Assembly: GCF_014656095.1 (NCBI RefSeq)
Contig: NZ_BNBT01000038.1
Location: 1-60,719, forward strand
Source of the DNA: Streptomyces longispororuber
GTDB taxonomy: Bacteria; Actinomycetota; Actinomycetes; Streptomycetales; Streptomycetaceae
Direction: 5' to 3'
DNA: 60,719 nucleotides
In this document: positions 8,573 to 17,012 of the stretch, in pieces
How positions within the stretch are numbered: the first letter of the stretch is position 1
Layout of the letters: every line of letters begins with the position of its first letter
The notes under the pieces: model-generated
Told to the model about the DNA's origin: nothing
Databases searched by the model: none
Seen by the model: only the letters and a program-made list of their open reading frames with translations
Made by a program: the position numbers and the translations under genes

Positions 8573-11221
8573 TCAAGGCGCCCCCGCCAGCCCCCGTTCG
8601 GCACGAGCCGCCAACCCGTCCGCCCCACAGCTCCGCGCCAGCGCGAGCCCCCGCTGCAGCTCCTCCACGCTGCCCGCGGCCAACCCGTACTCGACGCGTG
8701 CGACGGCGTGCTCGTACGCACAGGGCGAGGCCTCCAGATAGGCCACGGCCTTGGCGTACAGGGCGGTGGAGCGCGCGCCGGACGCCAGCGCGGCCTCGCA
8801 CCGCAGGGCCTCGCCGATGGCCGTGTCCGTGCCGAAGCGCTCGGCCTGGACGCGGGCGTCGGCGGCGATGTCGGCGGCGCGCCGCGGGTCCTCGGCGGCG
8901 AGCGCCCGCGCCAGGTCGTACGCCCACGGCGCGAGCACCGTGTTGTACTGGCCACGCGCGGTCAGCGCCTTCGCCGTGGCCTCCAGTTCGTTCAGCCCCT
9001 CCTCCCGGCGGCCGAGCGCGAGGAGCAGCCGGCCGCGGACGGACATCGCGTCGGGGACGTAGATCGTGGACGCGGAGGGCGGCGCGAAGCCGTAGCGCTC
9101 GGCGACGGTCTCGGCCTGCTCGGCGTGGCCGCGGGCGAGCAGGGTGTCGATGAGCATGCTGGCCGCCTCCCAGTGCATCGGGAGCTGGCCCTGGCCGACG
9201 CGGTCGGCAAGGCGCAGGCTCTCGCGGAGCGACTTCTCGGCGTCCCTGAGCCGTCCGCGGCGGCGGTACACGTAGCCGAGGAAGGCGTGCGCGAGCGCGA
9301 GGTGGCCGCCGCCCCAGCCCGCCGTCTCGCAGGCCTTGACCGCCTCGGTGAACAGGCTCTCGGCGCGGTCGAGCCGGTCGGCGAACGCGTACGAGCCGCC
9401 GAGCATGAGGCGCAGCTCGAAGCTCCACTCGGCGTCGGTCCAGCCGAGGCCGGGCGCGAGGCGGCCGTTGACGAGGGCGCGGTCGCACAGCTCGACGACC
9501 TCCTCGGCGTTCTCGCCGCGGGTCATCGCGTCGAAGGCGCGCAGGATGAGCAGGGCCCGCTCGGCGTTGTCGCGGCCGGTCAGGGGGCCGGCGAGCGCGG
9601 CGAGGCGGCGGGAGCGCCCGGGTGAGTCCTCCTCGCCCGCGTGGATGCCCTCCCACATGAAGTGCACGGCCTGGAGGCGGAGCCGGGCGGGCCCCTCGGG
9701 CAGCCGGGCCGCCTCCTCGGCGATGGCGTGCAGGCCCTCGCCGAGCTGGTCGTTGTGGACCAGTGCCTGGGAGAGGCGGCACACGGCGTCGACGCGCAGC
9801 TCCTGGCTCAGGCCGCGCGTCGCCAGGGCCTGGCGCAGATGGCGGATGGTGGTGGCGGGCGAGGTGAGCAGGGTGGCGCAGCCGAGTTCGTAGAGCACGT
9901 GGGCGTGCACGTCGGGCCGGGGCGGCTCGTCCAGGGCCCGCTCCAGGCAGCGCCGGGCGGCGTCGGGCGCGCCGACGGCGAGGTGTTCGGTGGCGGCCTG
10001 GCGCAGTTGCTCCACGAGTTCGGGATCGTCGTCGGGGATGACTTCGAGCAGGTGCCGGGAGGCGGCCGCCGCGCCGAGGCCGGAGCGGGTGACGGCCCAG
10101 GCGGCCCGGCCGTGCATGGCGGTGCGGGTGGCGAGCGGGATGGAGTCGTACACGGCCGAGGCGATCAGCGGGTGCACGAACTCCAGGCCCTCCTCGCCGC
10201 CGGTCACGATGCGCGCGGCGCGCAGCCGCTCCGCGCACCGCTCGGCCTCGTCGCGGCGCATCCCGGCGAGGGACGCGGCGAGGTCGACGGAGATCGCGGA
10301 GCCGAGGATCGCGGCGGCCCAGGCGAGGCGGACGACGTCGGTGCCGAGCTCCTCCAGGCGGGCGACGAGGCCGCGGCCGCGCGCGGTGCGGTTCAGGGCG
10401 CGCAGTTCGGCGGCGGAGCTCTCGGCCGGCTCCAGCTCGCTGTCCTGCACCTTGGCGAGGAGCTCCACGGACTCGTACGGGTTGCCGCCGGTGACGGCCC
10501 ACACCTCGCGGCAGAAGGGGTCGTCGGCGTGCTCCCCGAGCGTGGCGCGGGTCAGGCCCGCCGTGGCGTCCGGGGTGAGGGCGCGCAGCACGGTCGCGGG
10601 CCGGGCCGCCTCGCCGATGCGGTCGAGGAGGCGGGCGCGCTCGCCCTCGGCGTCGCCGGGCCGGTGGGCCACCACGACGAGGACGGGGAGGTCGTCGAGG
10701 CGCTCCGCGAACGCGGCGAGCCAGGCCAGCGTCTCCTGGTCGGCCCAGTGCGCGTCGTCGACGAGCAGGACGAGCGGCCAGTGCAGTCGGGCGAGCCGGG
10801 AGACCACGGCGACCAGGCCGTCGCACACGGCCTGCGGGTCCGGCCTGCCGCTGCCGGGCTCGGCTATGCCGAGGGCGGGGCCCGCGATCTCGTACCAGTC
10901 GCCGAGGTAGGCCCGGGCCTCGTCGGGCGAGAAGGCGACGAGCGCGGGCTGGAGGAGCTGGCGCACCACGTTGAAGGGCACGGACTGGAGGGTCTCGCCG
11001 CCGCGCGCGGCCCAGACGGTGGCCCGGTCGTGGGCGATGCGGCGCACTTCGGCCATGAGCGCGGTCTTGCCGATGCCGGCCTCGCCGCTGAAGACGAGGA
11101 GGCCGCCCTCGGTGGTCCGGTCGGAGCACAGGGCGGACACGGCCCGCTCGGCAGCGCGGGTCTCCTCGTCGCGCTCCCACAGCGGGGACCAGGCGCCACC
11201 TCCGGGCCGTCCCTGCGTCAT
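8573..11221 (-). CDS. LAL-type AAA/TPR signal-transduction ATPase lacking the LuxR HTH domain
   Basis: This 882-residue protein has the layout of large ATP-binding regulators of the LuxR family: an N-terminal P-loop (FSGEAGIGKTALM at about residues 45-56), a Walker B-like LVLLVDDAHWADQETL near residue 155, a winged-helix-like middle and a long tetratricopeptide-rich C-terminal half. The protein ends at GLAARAERGLAGAP, just where the linker to a C-terminal LuxR helix-turn-helix would start, so the DNA-binding domain is absent. The start is supported by GGGAGGT six bases upstream. It sits between ipdC and fadA6 and is not part of the mycobacterial gene order. A link to steroid metabolism is unproven. 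Confidence 0.85.
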   Translation of the reverse strand: MTQGRPGGGAWSPLWERDEETRAAERAVSALCSDRTTEGGLLVFSGEAGIGKTALMAEVRRIAHDRATVWAARGGETLQSVPFNVVRQLLQPALVAFSPDEARAYLGDWYEIAGPALGIAEPGSGRPDPQAVCDGLVAVVSRLARLHWPLVLLVDDAHWADQETLAWLAAFAERLDDLPVLVVVAHRPGDAEGERARLLDRIGEAARPATVLRALTPDATAGLTRATLGEHADDPFCREVWAVTGGNPYESVELLAKVQDSELEPAESSAAELRALNRTARGRGLVARLEELGTDVVRLAWAAAILGSAISVDLAASLAGMRRDEAERCAERLRAARIVTGGEEGLEFVHPLIASAVYDSIPLATRTAMHGRAAWAVTRSGLGAAAASRHLLEVIPDDDPELVEQLRQAATEHLAVGAPDAARRCLERALDEPPRPDVHAHVLYELGCATLLTSPATTIRHLRQALATRGLSQELRVDAVCRLSQALVHNDQLGEGLHAIAEEAARLPEGPARLRLQAVHFMWEGIHAGEEDSPGRSRRLAALAGPLTGRDNAERALLILRAFDAMTRGENAEEVVELCDRALVNGRLAPGLGWTDAEWSFELRLMLGGSYAFADRLDRAESLFTEAVKACETAGWGGGHLALAHAFLGYVYRRRGRLRDAEKSLRESLRLADRVGQGQLPMHWEAASMLIDTLLARGHAEQAETVAERYGFAPPSASTIYVPDAMSVRGRLLLALGRREEGLNELEATAKALTARGQYNTVLAPWAYDLARALAAEDPRRAADIAADARVQAERFGTDTAIGEALRCEAALASGARSTALYAKAVAYLEASPCAYEHAVARVEYGLAAGSVEELQRGLALARSCGADGLAARAERGLAGAP

Positions 11222-11413
11222 CGCGCTACCTCCCGGGGTCGCTCAATCGACGTACAGAACTTGAGACTAGCCGGGTCGGGCCCGTCACGGAGCGAGGTCC
11301 GGCCAGCTCCTCCCGCACGGGTGACACCCGGTCATATGCCGGGCCACCCGCGGGGTACGGGCCGCGGGCGGCGGCGCCCGGCCCGGGACGGCGCACCGGG
11401 GCGGGGGCGCGGG

Positions 11414-12571
11414 TCACAGGCGTTCGACGAGCGTGACGTTGGCCTGGCCCCCTCCTTCGCACATGGTCTGGAGGCCGAACCGGCCGCCGGTGCGCTCCAG
11501 TTCGTGCAGGAGCGTCGTCATCAGCCGGGCACCGGTGGCACCGAGGGGGTGGCCCAGGGCGATGGCGCCGCCGTTGACGTTGACCCGCCCGGGGTCGGCG
11601 CCGGTCTCCCGCAGCCAGGCGAGGACGACCGGCGCGAAGGCCTCGTTGATCTCGACGAGGTCGATGGCGTCGAGCGTCAGGCCGGTCCTCCGCAAGGCGT
11701 GCGCGGTGGCCGGTATGGGCGCGGTGAGCATGCGGATGGGGTCCTCGCCGCGCACGGAGAGGTGGTGGACGCGGGCGCGGGGCGTCAAGCCGTGGTCGCG
11801 CACCGCGCGTTCACCGGCGATGAGGAGGGCGGCGGCGCCGTCGGAGACCTGGGAGGAGCAGGCGGCGGTGATCCGGCCGCCGTCGAGGACGGGCTTGAGG
11901 GCCGCCATCTTCTCCAGGGTCGTGTCGCGGCGCGGCCCCTCGTCGGCGGTCACGTCCCCGTACGGCACGACCTCGCGGTCGAAGCGGCCCTCGTCGAGCG
12001 CCCGCAGCGCGCGCCGGTGGGAGCCGAGCGCGTACTCCTCCATCTCCCGCCGTGAGATGCCCCGTTCCTCGGCGATCAGCTCGGCGCCGTGGAACTGGTT
12101 GACGGGCTTGTCCCCGTACCGGGCGCGCCAGCCCGCGCTGCCCGCGAAGGGGCCCTCGGTGAGGCCGAGGGGCTCGGCGGCCCGCCGGGAGGCGAAGGCG
12201 ATGGGGACCATCGACATGTTCTGCGTGCCGCCCGCGACGACGAGGTCCTGGGTGCCGGAGAGGACGGCCTGGGCGGCGAAGTGCACGGCCTGCTGCGAGG
12301 AGCCGCACTGCCGGTCGACGGTGACGCCCGGCACCTCTTCGGGCAGCCCGGCGGCGAGCCAGCTCGTACGGGCGATGTCACCGGCCTGCGGGCCGACCGC
12401 GTCCAGGCAGCCGAACACGACGTCGTCGACGGCGGCGGGGTCCACGCCGCTGCGCTCCATGAGCGCGGTGAGCACGTGGGCGCCGAGGTCGGCGGGGTGC
12501 GCGGCGGCGAGTCCGCCGCCGCGCCTGCCGACGGGCGTACGGACCGCTTCGACGATGTAGGCCTCGGCCAT
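11414..12571 (-). CDS. fadA6: FadA6-like thiolase (acetyl-CoA acetyltransferase) of HIP catabolism
   Basis: This 385-residue thiolase has the acylation Cys in VDRQCGSSQQA (about residue 89), the NEAFAPVVLAWL motif, GGAIALGHPLGATGARL and the C-terminal CEGGGQAN segment carrying the second active-site Cys. It catalyses CoA-dependent thiolytic cleavage; in the orthologous pathway FadA6 releases acetyl-CoA after ring C opening. It is the third gene of a leftward ipdF-kstR2-fadA6 unit, 45 bp after kstR2, with GAGGAG nine bases before the ATG. The order matches Rv3556c-Rv3557c-Rv3559c. Confidence 0.88.
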   Translation of the reverse strand: MAEAYIVEAVRTPVGRRGGGLAAAHPADLGAHVLTALMERSGVDPAAVDDVVFGCLDAVGPQAGDIARTSWLAAGLPEEVPGVTVDRQCGSSQQAVHFAAQAVLSGTQDLVVAGGTQNMSMVPIAFASRRAAEPLGLTEGPFAGSAGWRARYGDKPVNQFHGAELIAEERGISRREMEEYALGSHRRALRALDEGRFDREVVPYGDVTADEGPRRDTTLEKMAALKPVLDGGRITAACSSQVSDGAAALLIAGERAVRDHGLTPRARVHHLSVRGEDPIRMLTAPIPATAHALRRTGLTLDAIDLVEINEAFAPVVLAWLRETGADPGRVNVNGGAIALGHPLGATGARLMTTLLHELERTGGRFGLQTMCEGGGQANVTLVERL

Positions 12572-12616
12572 GGCTGCGTACTCCTCGCGTGACGGGCGCC
12601 GCGCGGCGGCGCCGGG

Positions 12617-13375
12617 CTAGGCGCGGACGGCGATGCCGTCCAGCACCATCGACAGGTACTGGCGGGCGATCTCCTCGGGGCTGTGGCCGCCGCCCGGCCG
12701 GTACCAGGACGCGGCGACCCAGACGGTGTCGCGGACGAACCGGTAGGTGAGCCGGACGTCCAGGTCGGCGCGGAAGACGCCGTCGGCGACGCCCCGTTCG
12801 AGCGTCGTGAGCCAGGTCTTCTCGAAGCGCCGCTGGGACTCCAGGAGGTACTCGAAGCGGGTCTGGGCGACCAGGTGCCGGGACTCCTTCTGGTAGATCG
12901 CCACGGCCGCGCGGTGCCGGTCGATCTCCCGGAAGGACTCGGTGACGAGCGCCTCCAGCGTCTCGCGCGGGCCGAGCGGCGCGGCGAGGACGGCCTCGTA
13001 CCCGTCCCACAGCTCGGTTAGGAAGGTGCGCAGGATCTCCTCGAGCATCGACTCCTTGGAGTCGAAGTGGTAATAGAGACTGCCCGCGAGCATGCCCGCG
13101 GCGTCCGCGATCTTGCGGACGGTGGTGGCCTTGTAGCCCTGCTCGGCGAAGACGTCCGCGGCGATGCGCAGGAGCTCGGAGCGGCGCTCGCCCTGGTCCT
13201 TGGCCGGGCTGGTGGTGGCCGGGCTGGTCGGGTTGGCCCGGTTGCTCTGGTCTGTCCGCTTGCGGCTCGGTTTCCGGTCCGGGGCCTGCCGCTGGTCCTG
13301 GCGGCTCTGCTGGTCCTGACGGCTCTCCTGGTCCTGGCGGCTCTGCTGGTTCGGGGTCTGCTTCTGGGTCGGCAC
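12617..13375 (-). CDS. kstR2: KstR2-like TetR repressor of the HIP regulon
   Basis: This 252-residue TetR-family protein has an N-terminal HTH (IAADVFAEQGYKATTVRKIADAAGMLAGSLYYHFDSKESML at about residues 70-110) followed by an all-helical ligand domain of normal size. KstR2 represses the HIP genes and is released by HIP-CoA. About 60 extra residues precede the HTH, Gln/Arg/Ser-rich with repeated SRQDQ units, which KstR2 of mycobacteria lacks. The GTG at 13375 has GGCGGAG upstream. It lies 15 bp after ipdF in the same operon, so it is probably autoregulated through the operator at 14223. Identity rests on gene context more than on residues. Confidence 0.83.
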   Translation of the reverse strand: MPTQKQTPNQQSRQDQESRQDQQSRQDQRQAPDRKPSRKRTDQSNRANPTSPATTSPAKDQGERRSELLRIAADVFAEQGYKATTVRKIADAAGMLAGSLYYHFDSKESMLEEILRTFLTELWDGYEAVLAAPLGPRETLEALVTESFREIDRHRAAVAIYQKESRHLVAQTRFEYLLESQRRFEKTWLTTLERGVADGVFRADLDVRLTYRFVRDTVWVAASWYRPGGGHSPEEIARQYLSMVLDGIAVRA

Positions 13376-13390
13376 GCGCTCATTCTCCGC

Positions 13391-14173
13391 CTAGGGGTGC
13401 CTGCTGCTGACGGAGACCGTCTCACCCGTCATGTACGAGGAGTAGCCGCTGGCGAGGAAGACGATCACGTTGGCTATCTCCCAGGGCTCGGCGGGCCGCC
13501 CGAAGGCCTCACGCGCGGTGAGCTCGTCCAGCACCTCCGCCGAGGTGACCTTGGCGAGGTGGGGGTGGAGGGCGAGGCTCGGCGCGACCGCGTTGACCCG
13601 GATGCCGTGCGGGGCGGCCTCCAGGGCGGCGCACCGGGTGAGGGCCATGACACCGGCCTTCGCCGCGGCGTAGTGCGCCTGGCCCGCCTGGGCGCGCCAG
13701 CCGAGCACCGAGGCGTTGTTCACCACGACCCCCTGGCCGCCGGTGGCGCGCAGGCGGCGCAGGGCGGCGCGGGTGCAGCGGAACGTGCCGGTCAGGGTGG
13801 TGTCGACGACTCGGTGCCACTCCTCGTCGGTCATCTCCGTGAGGGCCGCCGTCCCGCCGAGGCCCGCGTTGTTCACCACGATGTCCAGGCCGCCGTGGCT
13901 CCGCTCGGCCAGGTCGAACAGCGCGGCCACCTCGGACTCGTCCGTCACGTCGCAGCGCACGCCGTCGACGCGGGCGGCACCGAACTCGGCGGCCAGCGCG
14001 GCCACCGCCTCCTTCGTGCGGCGCGCGTGCGCGTCGCCGATGACGACGCGGGCGCCCTCCTCCAGGAAGCGGCGGACCGTGGCGCCGCCGATGCCCGCGC
14101 CGGCGCCCGCGGTGACGACGGCGGCGCGGCCGGTGAGCAGGCCGTGTCCGGGCACGTACGTCGGTGCTGCCAT
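13391..14173 (-). CDS. ipdF: IpdF-like short-chain dehydrogenase of HIP catabolism
   Basis: This 260-residue SDR has VTAGAGAGIGGATVRRFLEEGARVVIGD, VNNAGLGGTAAL, the Ser and YAAAKAG catalytic residues and a C-terminal SYMTGETVSVSSRHP. IpdF oxidises the 5-hydroxy-indene-carboxyl-CoA intermediate in the HIP pathway. The ATG at 14173 is chosen because GGGGGA lies just upstream and the protein then begins as in the family; a longer frame to 14356 would cross the operator. It heads the leftward ipdF-kstR2-fadA6 operon and diverges from a fadE gene, with the operator 50 bp upstream. Confidence 0.85.
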   Translation of the reverse strand: MAAPTYVPGHGLLTGRAAVVTAGAGAGIGGATVRRFLEEGARVVIGDAHARRTKEAVAALAAEFGAARVDGVRCDVTDESEVAALFDLAERSHGGLDIVVNNAGLGGTAALTEMTDEEWHRVVDTTLTGTFRCTRAALRRLRATGGQGVVVNNASVLGWRAQAGQAHYAAAKAGVMALTRCAALEAAPHGIRVNAVAPSLALHPHLAKVTSAEVLDELTAREAFGRPAEPWEIANVIVFLASGYSSYMTGETVSVSSRHP

Positions 14174-14222
14174 GGCGTCCCCCGATCGAGTGCTCGACGT
14201 CCGACCCTCCACACGATAATCT

Positions 14223-14236
14223 ACCAAACACTTGTT
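14223..14236. promoter_or_regulatory. Predicted KstR2 operator (ipdF-kstR2-fadA6 operon / fadE operon)
   Basis: On the minus strand the sequence reads AACAAGTGTTTGGT, matching AnCAAGnnCTTGnT at all but one fixed position. It is the same as the site at 4748 except for one base, and both have the flank CT before it. It lies between ipdF (50 bp away) and the first fadE (104 bp away), so it can control both directions, including kstR2 itself. Confidence 0.8.
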
Positions 14237-14339
14237 AGGGAAGAGTCGGTACCGACGGGCGGCGGGCGGTGGGTGCTGCGCGGCGGAGCGGACGGAAGCG
14301 GCGAGTGGCCGCGTGTGCGGCGAGAGACGGGAGCAGGGG

Positions 14340-15671
14340 ATGGACCTCGACTTCACCCCGTGGGAAGAGGAGTTCCGGCTGCGGGCGCGCGCCTGGCTCG
14401 CGGCGCACGTGCCCCGCTCTCCCCTGCCGTCCCTGGAGACCGAGGAGGGCTTCGCCGCCCACCGCGCGTGGGAGGGCGAGCTGGCGGCGGACCGCTGGTC
14501 CGTGGTGGCCTGGCCCGAGGAGTACGGCGGGCAGGGCGTTGACCTCGTCTCCTGGCTCCTCTTCGAGGAGGAGTACTACGCCGCGGGCGCCCCCGCCCGC
14601 GTCTCGCAGAACGGCATCAGCCTGCTGGCGCCGACGCTCTTCGACCACGGCACCGCGGAGCAGCGCGCCCGGGTGCTGCCCCCGATGGCGCGGGGCGAGG
14701 TCGTCTGGGCGCAGGCCTGGTCGGAGCCGGAGGCCGGGTCGGACCTGGCGTCGCTGCGGGCCACCGCCCGGCCGGTGGCGGGCGGCTGGCGGCTGAGCGG
14801 GCAGAAGACCTGGTCGTCGCGGGCCGCGTTCGCCGACCGCGCGTTCGGTCTCTTCCGCAGCGGCCCGCGCGCGGAGCGGCCGCACCAGGGCCTGACGTAC
14901 GTGATGTTCCCGCTGGACGCCGAGGGCGTGACGATCCGCCCGATCGGCAGGCTCGACGGCAAGCCCGCCTTCGCCGAGGTCTTCCTGGACGACGTCTTCG
15001 TCCCGGACGAGGACGTGATCGGGGCGCCCGGCGACGGCTGGCGCATCGCCATGTCGACGGCCCGCGCCGAGCGCGGCCTGACGCTGCGCTCCCCCGGCCG
15101 CTTCCTCGCCACGGCGGACCGCCTGGTGCGGCTGTGGCACGCGTACGGCGACCCGGCCGACACGGCGCTGCGCGACCGGGTGGCCGACGCGGTGATCGGC
15201 GCCCGCGCGTACCAGCTCTTCACCTGGGCCGGCGCCTCGCGCATCCGGGCGGGCGGCACGCTCGGCGCGGAGTCCAGCCTGAACAAGGTGTTCTGGTCGG
15301 AGTACGACATCGCGGTGCACGAGGCGGCGCTGGACCTGCTGGGTGCGGAGGGGGAGTTGACGGGGGCGGAAGCCGGGGCCGCGGCCCCGGGCACGGAGGG
15401 GCAGGGAGTGGGGGACCGAGACGCGAAGGCCCAAGACAGGGGGGATCGAGGCGCGGAGGGCCAAGGCGCGGGGGATCAAGGCGCGAAGGGCCAGGGCGCG
15501 GAGGGCCAGGGCGCGGAGGGCCAGGGCGCGGAGGGTGGCTGTGGGGATCCTTCGGCGTGGACCGAGGGGTACGTCTTCTCCCTCGCGGGGCCGATCTACG
15601 CGGGCACCAACGAGATCCAGCGCGACATCGTCGCCGAGCGGCTGCTCGGCCTGCCCAGGGGGCGGCGCTGA
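14340..15671 (+). CDS. Acyl-CoA dehydrogenase (FadE30-like) with a Gly/Gln/Glu repeat insert
   Basis: This 443-residue flavoenzyme has an acyl-CoA dehydrogenase N-terminus (MDLDFTPWEEEFRLRARAWL), the FAD-binding WSEPEAGSDLASL and GQKTWSS segments and a C-terminal SLAGPIYAGTNEIQRDIVAERLLGLPR. FadE30-type enzymes desaturate the first bicyclic CoA ester of HIP beta-oxidation. The usual Glu of the YEGT motif is Ala here, so the catalytic base must be elsewhere or in a partner, as in two-subunit steroid ACADs. Between about residues 345 and 398 a low-complexity insert with GAEGQ repeats interrupts the C-terminal helical domain. The ATG has GGAGCAGGGG upstream; the stop overlaps the next fadE start. 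Assignment among FadE30/32/33 is uncertain. Confidence 0.83.
   Translation: MDLDFTPWEEEFRLRARAWLAAHVPRSPLPSLETEEGFAAHRAWEGELAADRWSVVAWPEEYGGQGVDLVSWLLFEEEYYAAGAPARVSQNGISLLAPTLFDHGTAEQRARVLPPMARGEVVWAQAWSEPEAGSDLASLRATARPVAGGWRLSGQKTWSSRAAFADRAFGLFRSGPRAERPHQGLTYVMFPLDAEGVTIRPIGRLDGKPAFAEVFLDDVFVPDEDVIGAPGDGWRIAMSTARAERGLTLRSPGRFLATADRLVRLWHAYGDPADTALRDRVADAVIGARAYQLFTWAGASRIRAGGTLGAESSLNKVFWSEYDIAVHEAALDLLGAEGELTGAEAGAAAPGTEGQGVGDRDAKAQDRGDRGAEGQGAGDQGAKGQGAEGQGAEGQGAEGGCGDPSAWTEGYVFSLAGPIYAGTNEIQRDIVAERLLGLPRGRR
15372..15537 (+). repeat. In-frame 15-bp minisatellite inside the acyl-CoA dehydrogenase gene
   Basis: Units of GGCGCGGAGGGCCAG (encoding GAEGQ) and diverged versions (GAGDQ, GAKGQ, DRGDR) repeat in frame across this stretch, perfect towards the 3' end and degenerate towards the 5' end. 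The reading frame is kept throughout and the conserved C-terminal motif follows directly, so the gene is not broken. Confidence 0.85.
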
Positions 15672-16705
15672 TGAGGTTCCTCCTGGACGACGAGCGGCGG
15701 GCGTTCGCGCGCTCCCTCGACGGCCTGCTGACGGCCGCGGACACCCCGGCGGTGGCACGCGCCTGGGCCGCCGGCGACCACGCGCCGGGCGCGGCGGTGT
15801 GGCGGCGGCTCGCGGACACCGGGGTGTTCACGCTGGTGGCGGGCGAGGAGTACGAGGGCGTGGGACCGCTGCCCGTCGACGTGGCCGTCGCCTTCGTGGA
15901 GCTGGGGCGGCACGCGGTGCCCGGGCCGCTGGTGGAGACCGCGGCCGCGGCGGCGCTCCTCACCCGGCTCGCCGAGCGGGGCGTGACCGCGCCCGCGAAG
16001 CGACTGCTGCCCTCCCTGGTGGCGGGCGAGACCAGGGCGACGCTCGCGCTGCCCGGGACCGGGCCGTACGTGCTCGACGCGGACGCCGCGTCGCTCGTCC
16101 TCGCCGTCGAGGCCGGGCAGGTGCGGCTCGCGCCCGGCACCGTGCGCGTGCGGGCGTCCCGCGACCCGCCGCGGCGCCTCGCCAAGCCCCTGCCCGGCGG
16201 GGAGGTGCTGGCCTCCGGGCCCGCGGTGGCCGGGGCGGCGCGGTGGGCCCTGCGGTGGGCGGCCCTCGCCACGGCCGCGCAGTGCCTCGGCGTGGGGGCG
16301 GCGCTGCTCGACCGGACCGTGGCGTACGTGAAGCAGCGGACGCAGTTCGGGGTGCCGGTCGGCTCCTTCCAGGCCGTCAAGCACCGCCTCGCGGACGTGC
16401 TGGTGGGGCTGGAGTTCGCGCGGCCGCTGGTGTTCGGGGCGGCGGTGACGCTCCACGAGGAAGGGTGGGGGGACGTGGCGGCCGCCAAGGTCGCGGCGGC
16501 GGAGGCGGCGTACCGCTCGGCGCGGGCCGCGCTCCAGTTGCACGGCGCGATCGGCTACAGCTCCGCGTACGACCTGTCCCTGTGGCTGCTCAAGGCGCGT
16601 GCCCTGCGGGGAGCCTGGGGCAGTGTCAGCCACTGGCGCGGCCTGTCCCTGCCCCCCGCCCCGACGGGTTCGAGGAGACCGGTGAGCCCCGGCCACCCCG
16701 GGTGA
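15671..16705 (+). CDS. Acyl-CoA dehydrogenase, short FadE32/FadE18-like subunit
   Basis: This 344-residue protein aligns with the shorter, partner-type acyl-CoA dehydrogenases of actinobacterial steroid pathways: an N-terminal helical domain (FLLDDERRAFARSLDGLL), a reduced beta domain, and a C-terminal domain with YVKQRTQFGVPVGSFQAVKHRLADV and LQLHGAIGYSSAYDLSLWLLKAR. Such proteins form alpha2beta2 complexes with a second FadE, and the upstream gene, which overlaps it by one base (TGATG), is the obvious partner. In the HIP pathway FadE32-type enzymes act after ring C opening. The last 15 residues are Pro/Arg-rich and unconserved. Confidence 0.83.
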   Translation: MRFLLDDERRAFARSLDGLLTAADTPAVARAWAAGDHAPGAAVWRRLADTGVFTLVAGEEYEGVGPLPVDVAVAFVELGRHAVPGPLVETAAAAALLTRLAERGVTAPAKRLLPSLVAGETRATLALPGTGPYVLDADAASLVLAVEAGQVRLAPGTVRVRASRDPPRRLAKPLPGGEVLASGPAVAGAARWALRWAALATAAQCLGVGAALLDRTVAYVKQRTQFGVPVGSFQAVKHRLADVLVGLEFARPLVFGAAVTLHEEGWGDVAAAKVAAAEAAYRSARAALQLHGAIGYSSAYDLSLWLLKARALRGAWGSVSHWRGLSLPPAPTGSRRPVSPGHPG

Positions 16706-17012
16706 GCGCCCCGCTCGACGCCCCCGTACGGACGAGCCCGGGGCGGCGGGGGCGCACGCGGCGCTCGCGCGGGCGTCAAGGGGGTGGCACCGGGCTGTAG
16801 GCGTGACGGTACCGGGCCCGCGGAGGCGCTGTGCCGGGTCTGGCGCGCGCGCCCGGTGGCAGTGCGGCGCCGTAAGGGGCGCGTGGGGAAAGCGCATTGA
16901 TCCGGGGCCGAGGGGGCGCTTCCGTGAGGGGCCGCGGTGTGGGGGCATAGTGGGAAGGGCCGTGCCCGGCGCGCGGGCTGGCGGAACCGGAAGACCGGAA
17001 AGAGGAGACTCC
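16706..17012. other. Intergenic region upstream of anmK, no gene seen
   Basis: This is very GC-rich sequence with several short self-complementary runs (for example around 16850, GGCGCGCGCGCC-like) but no convincing terminator, promoter or small gene. The ribosome-binding site of anmK (AGAGGAG) is at its right end. Confidence 0.5.

Noticed and set aside
15360..15540. Frameshift or assembly error in the acyl-CoA dehydrogenase
   Set aside because: The repeat units are multiples of 15 bp and the conserved C-terminal motif follows in the same frame, so the gene is intact; copy number could still be mis-assembled.
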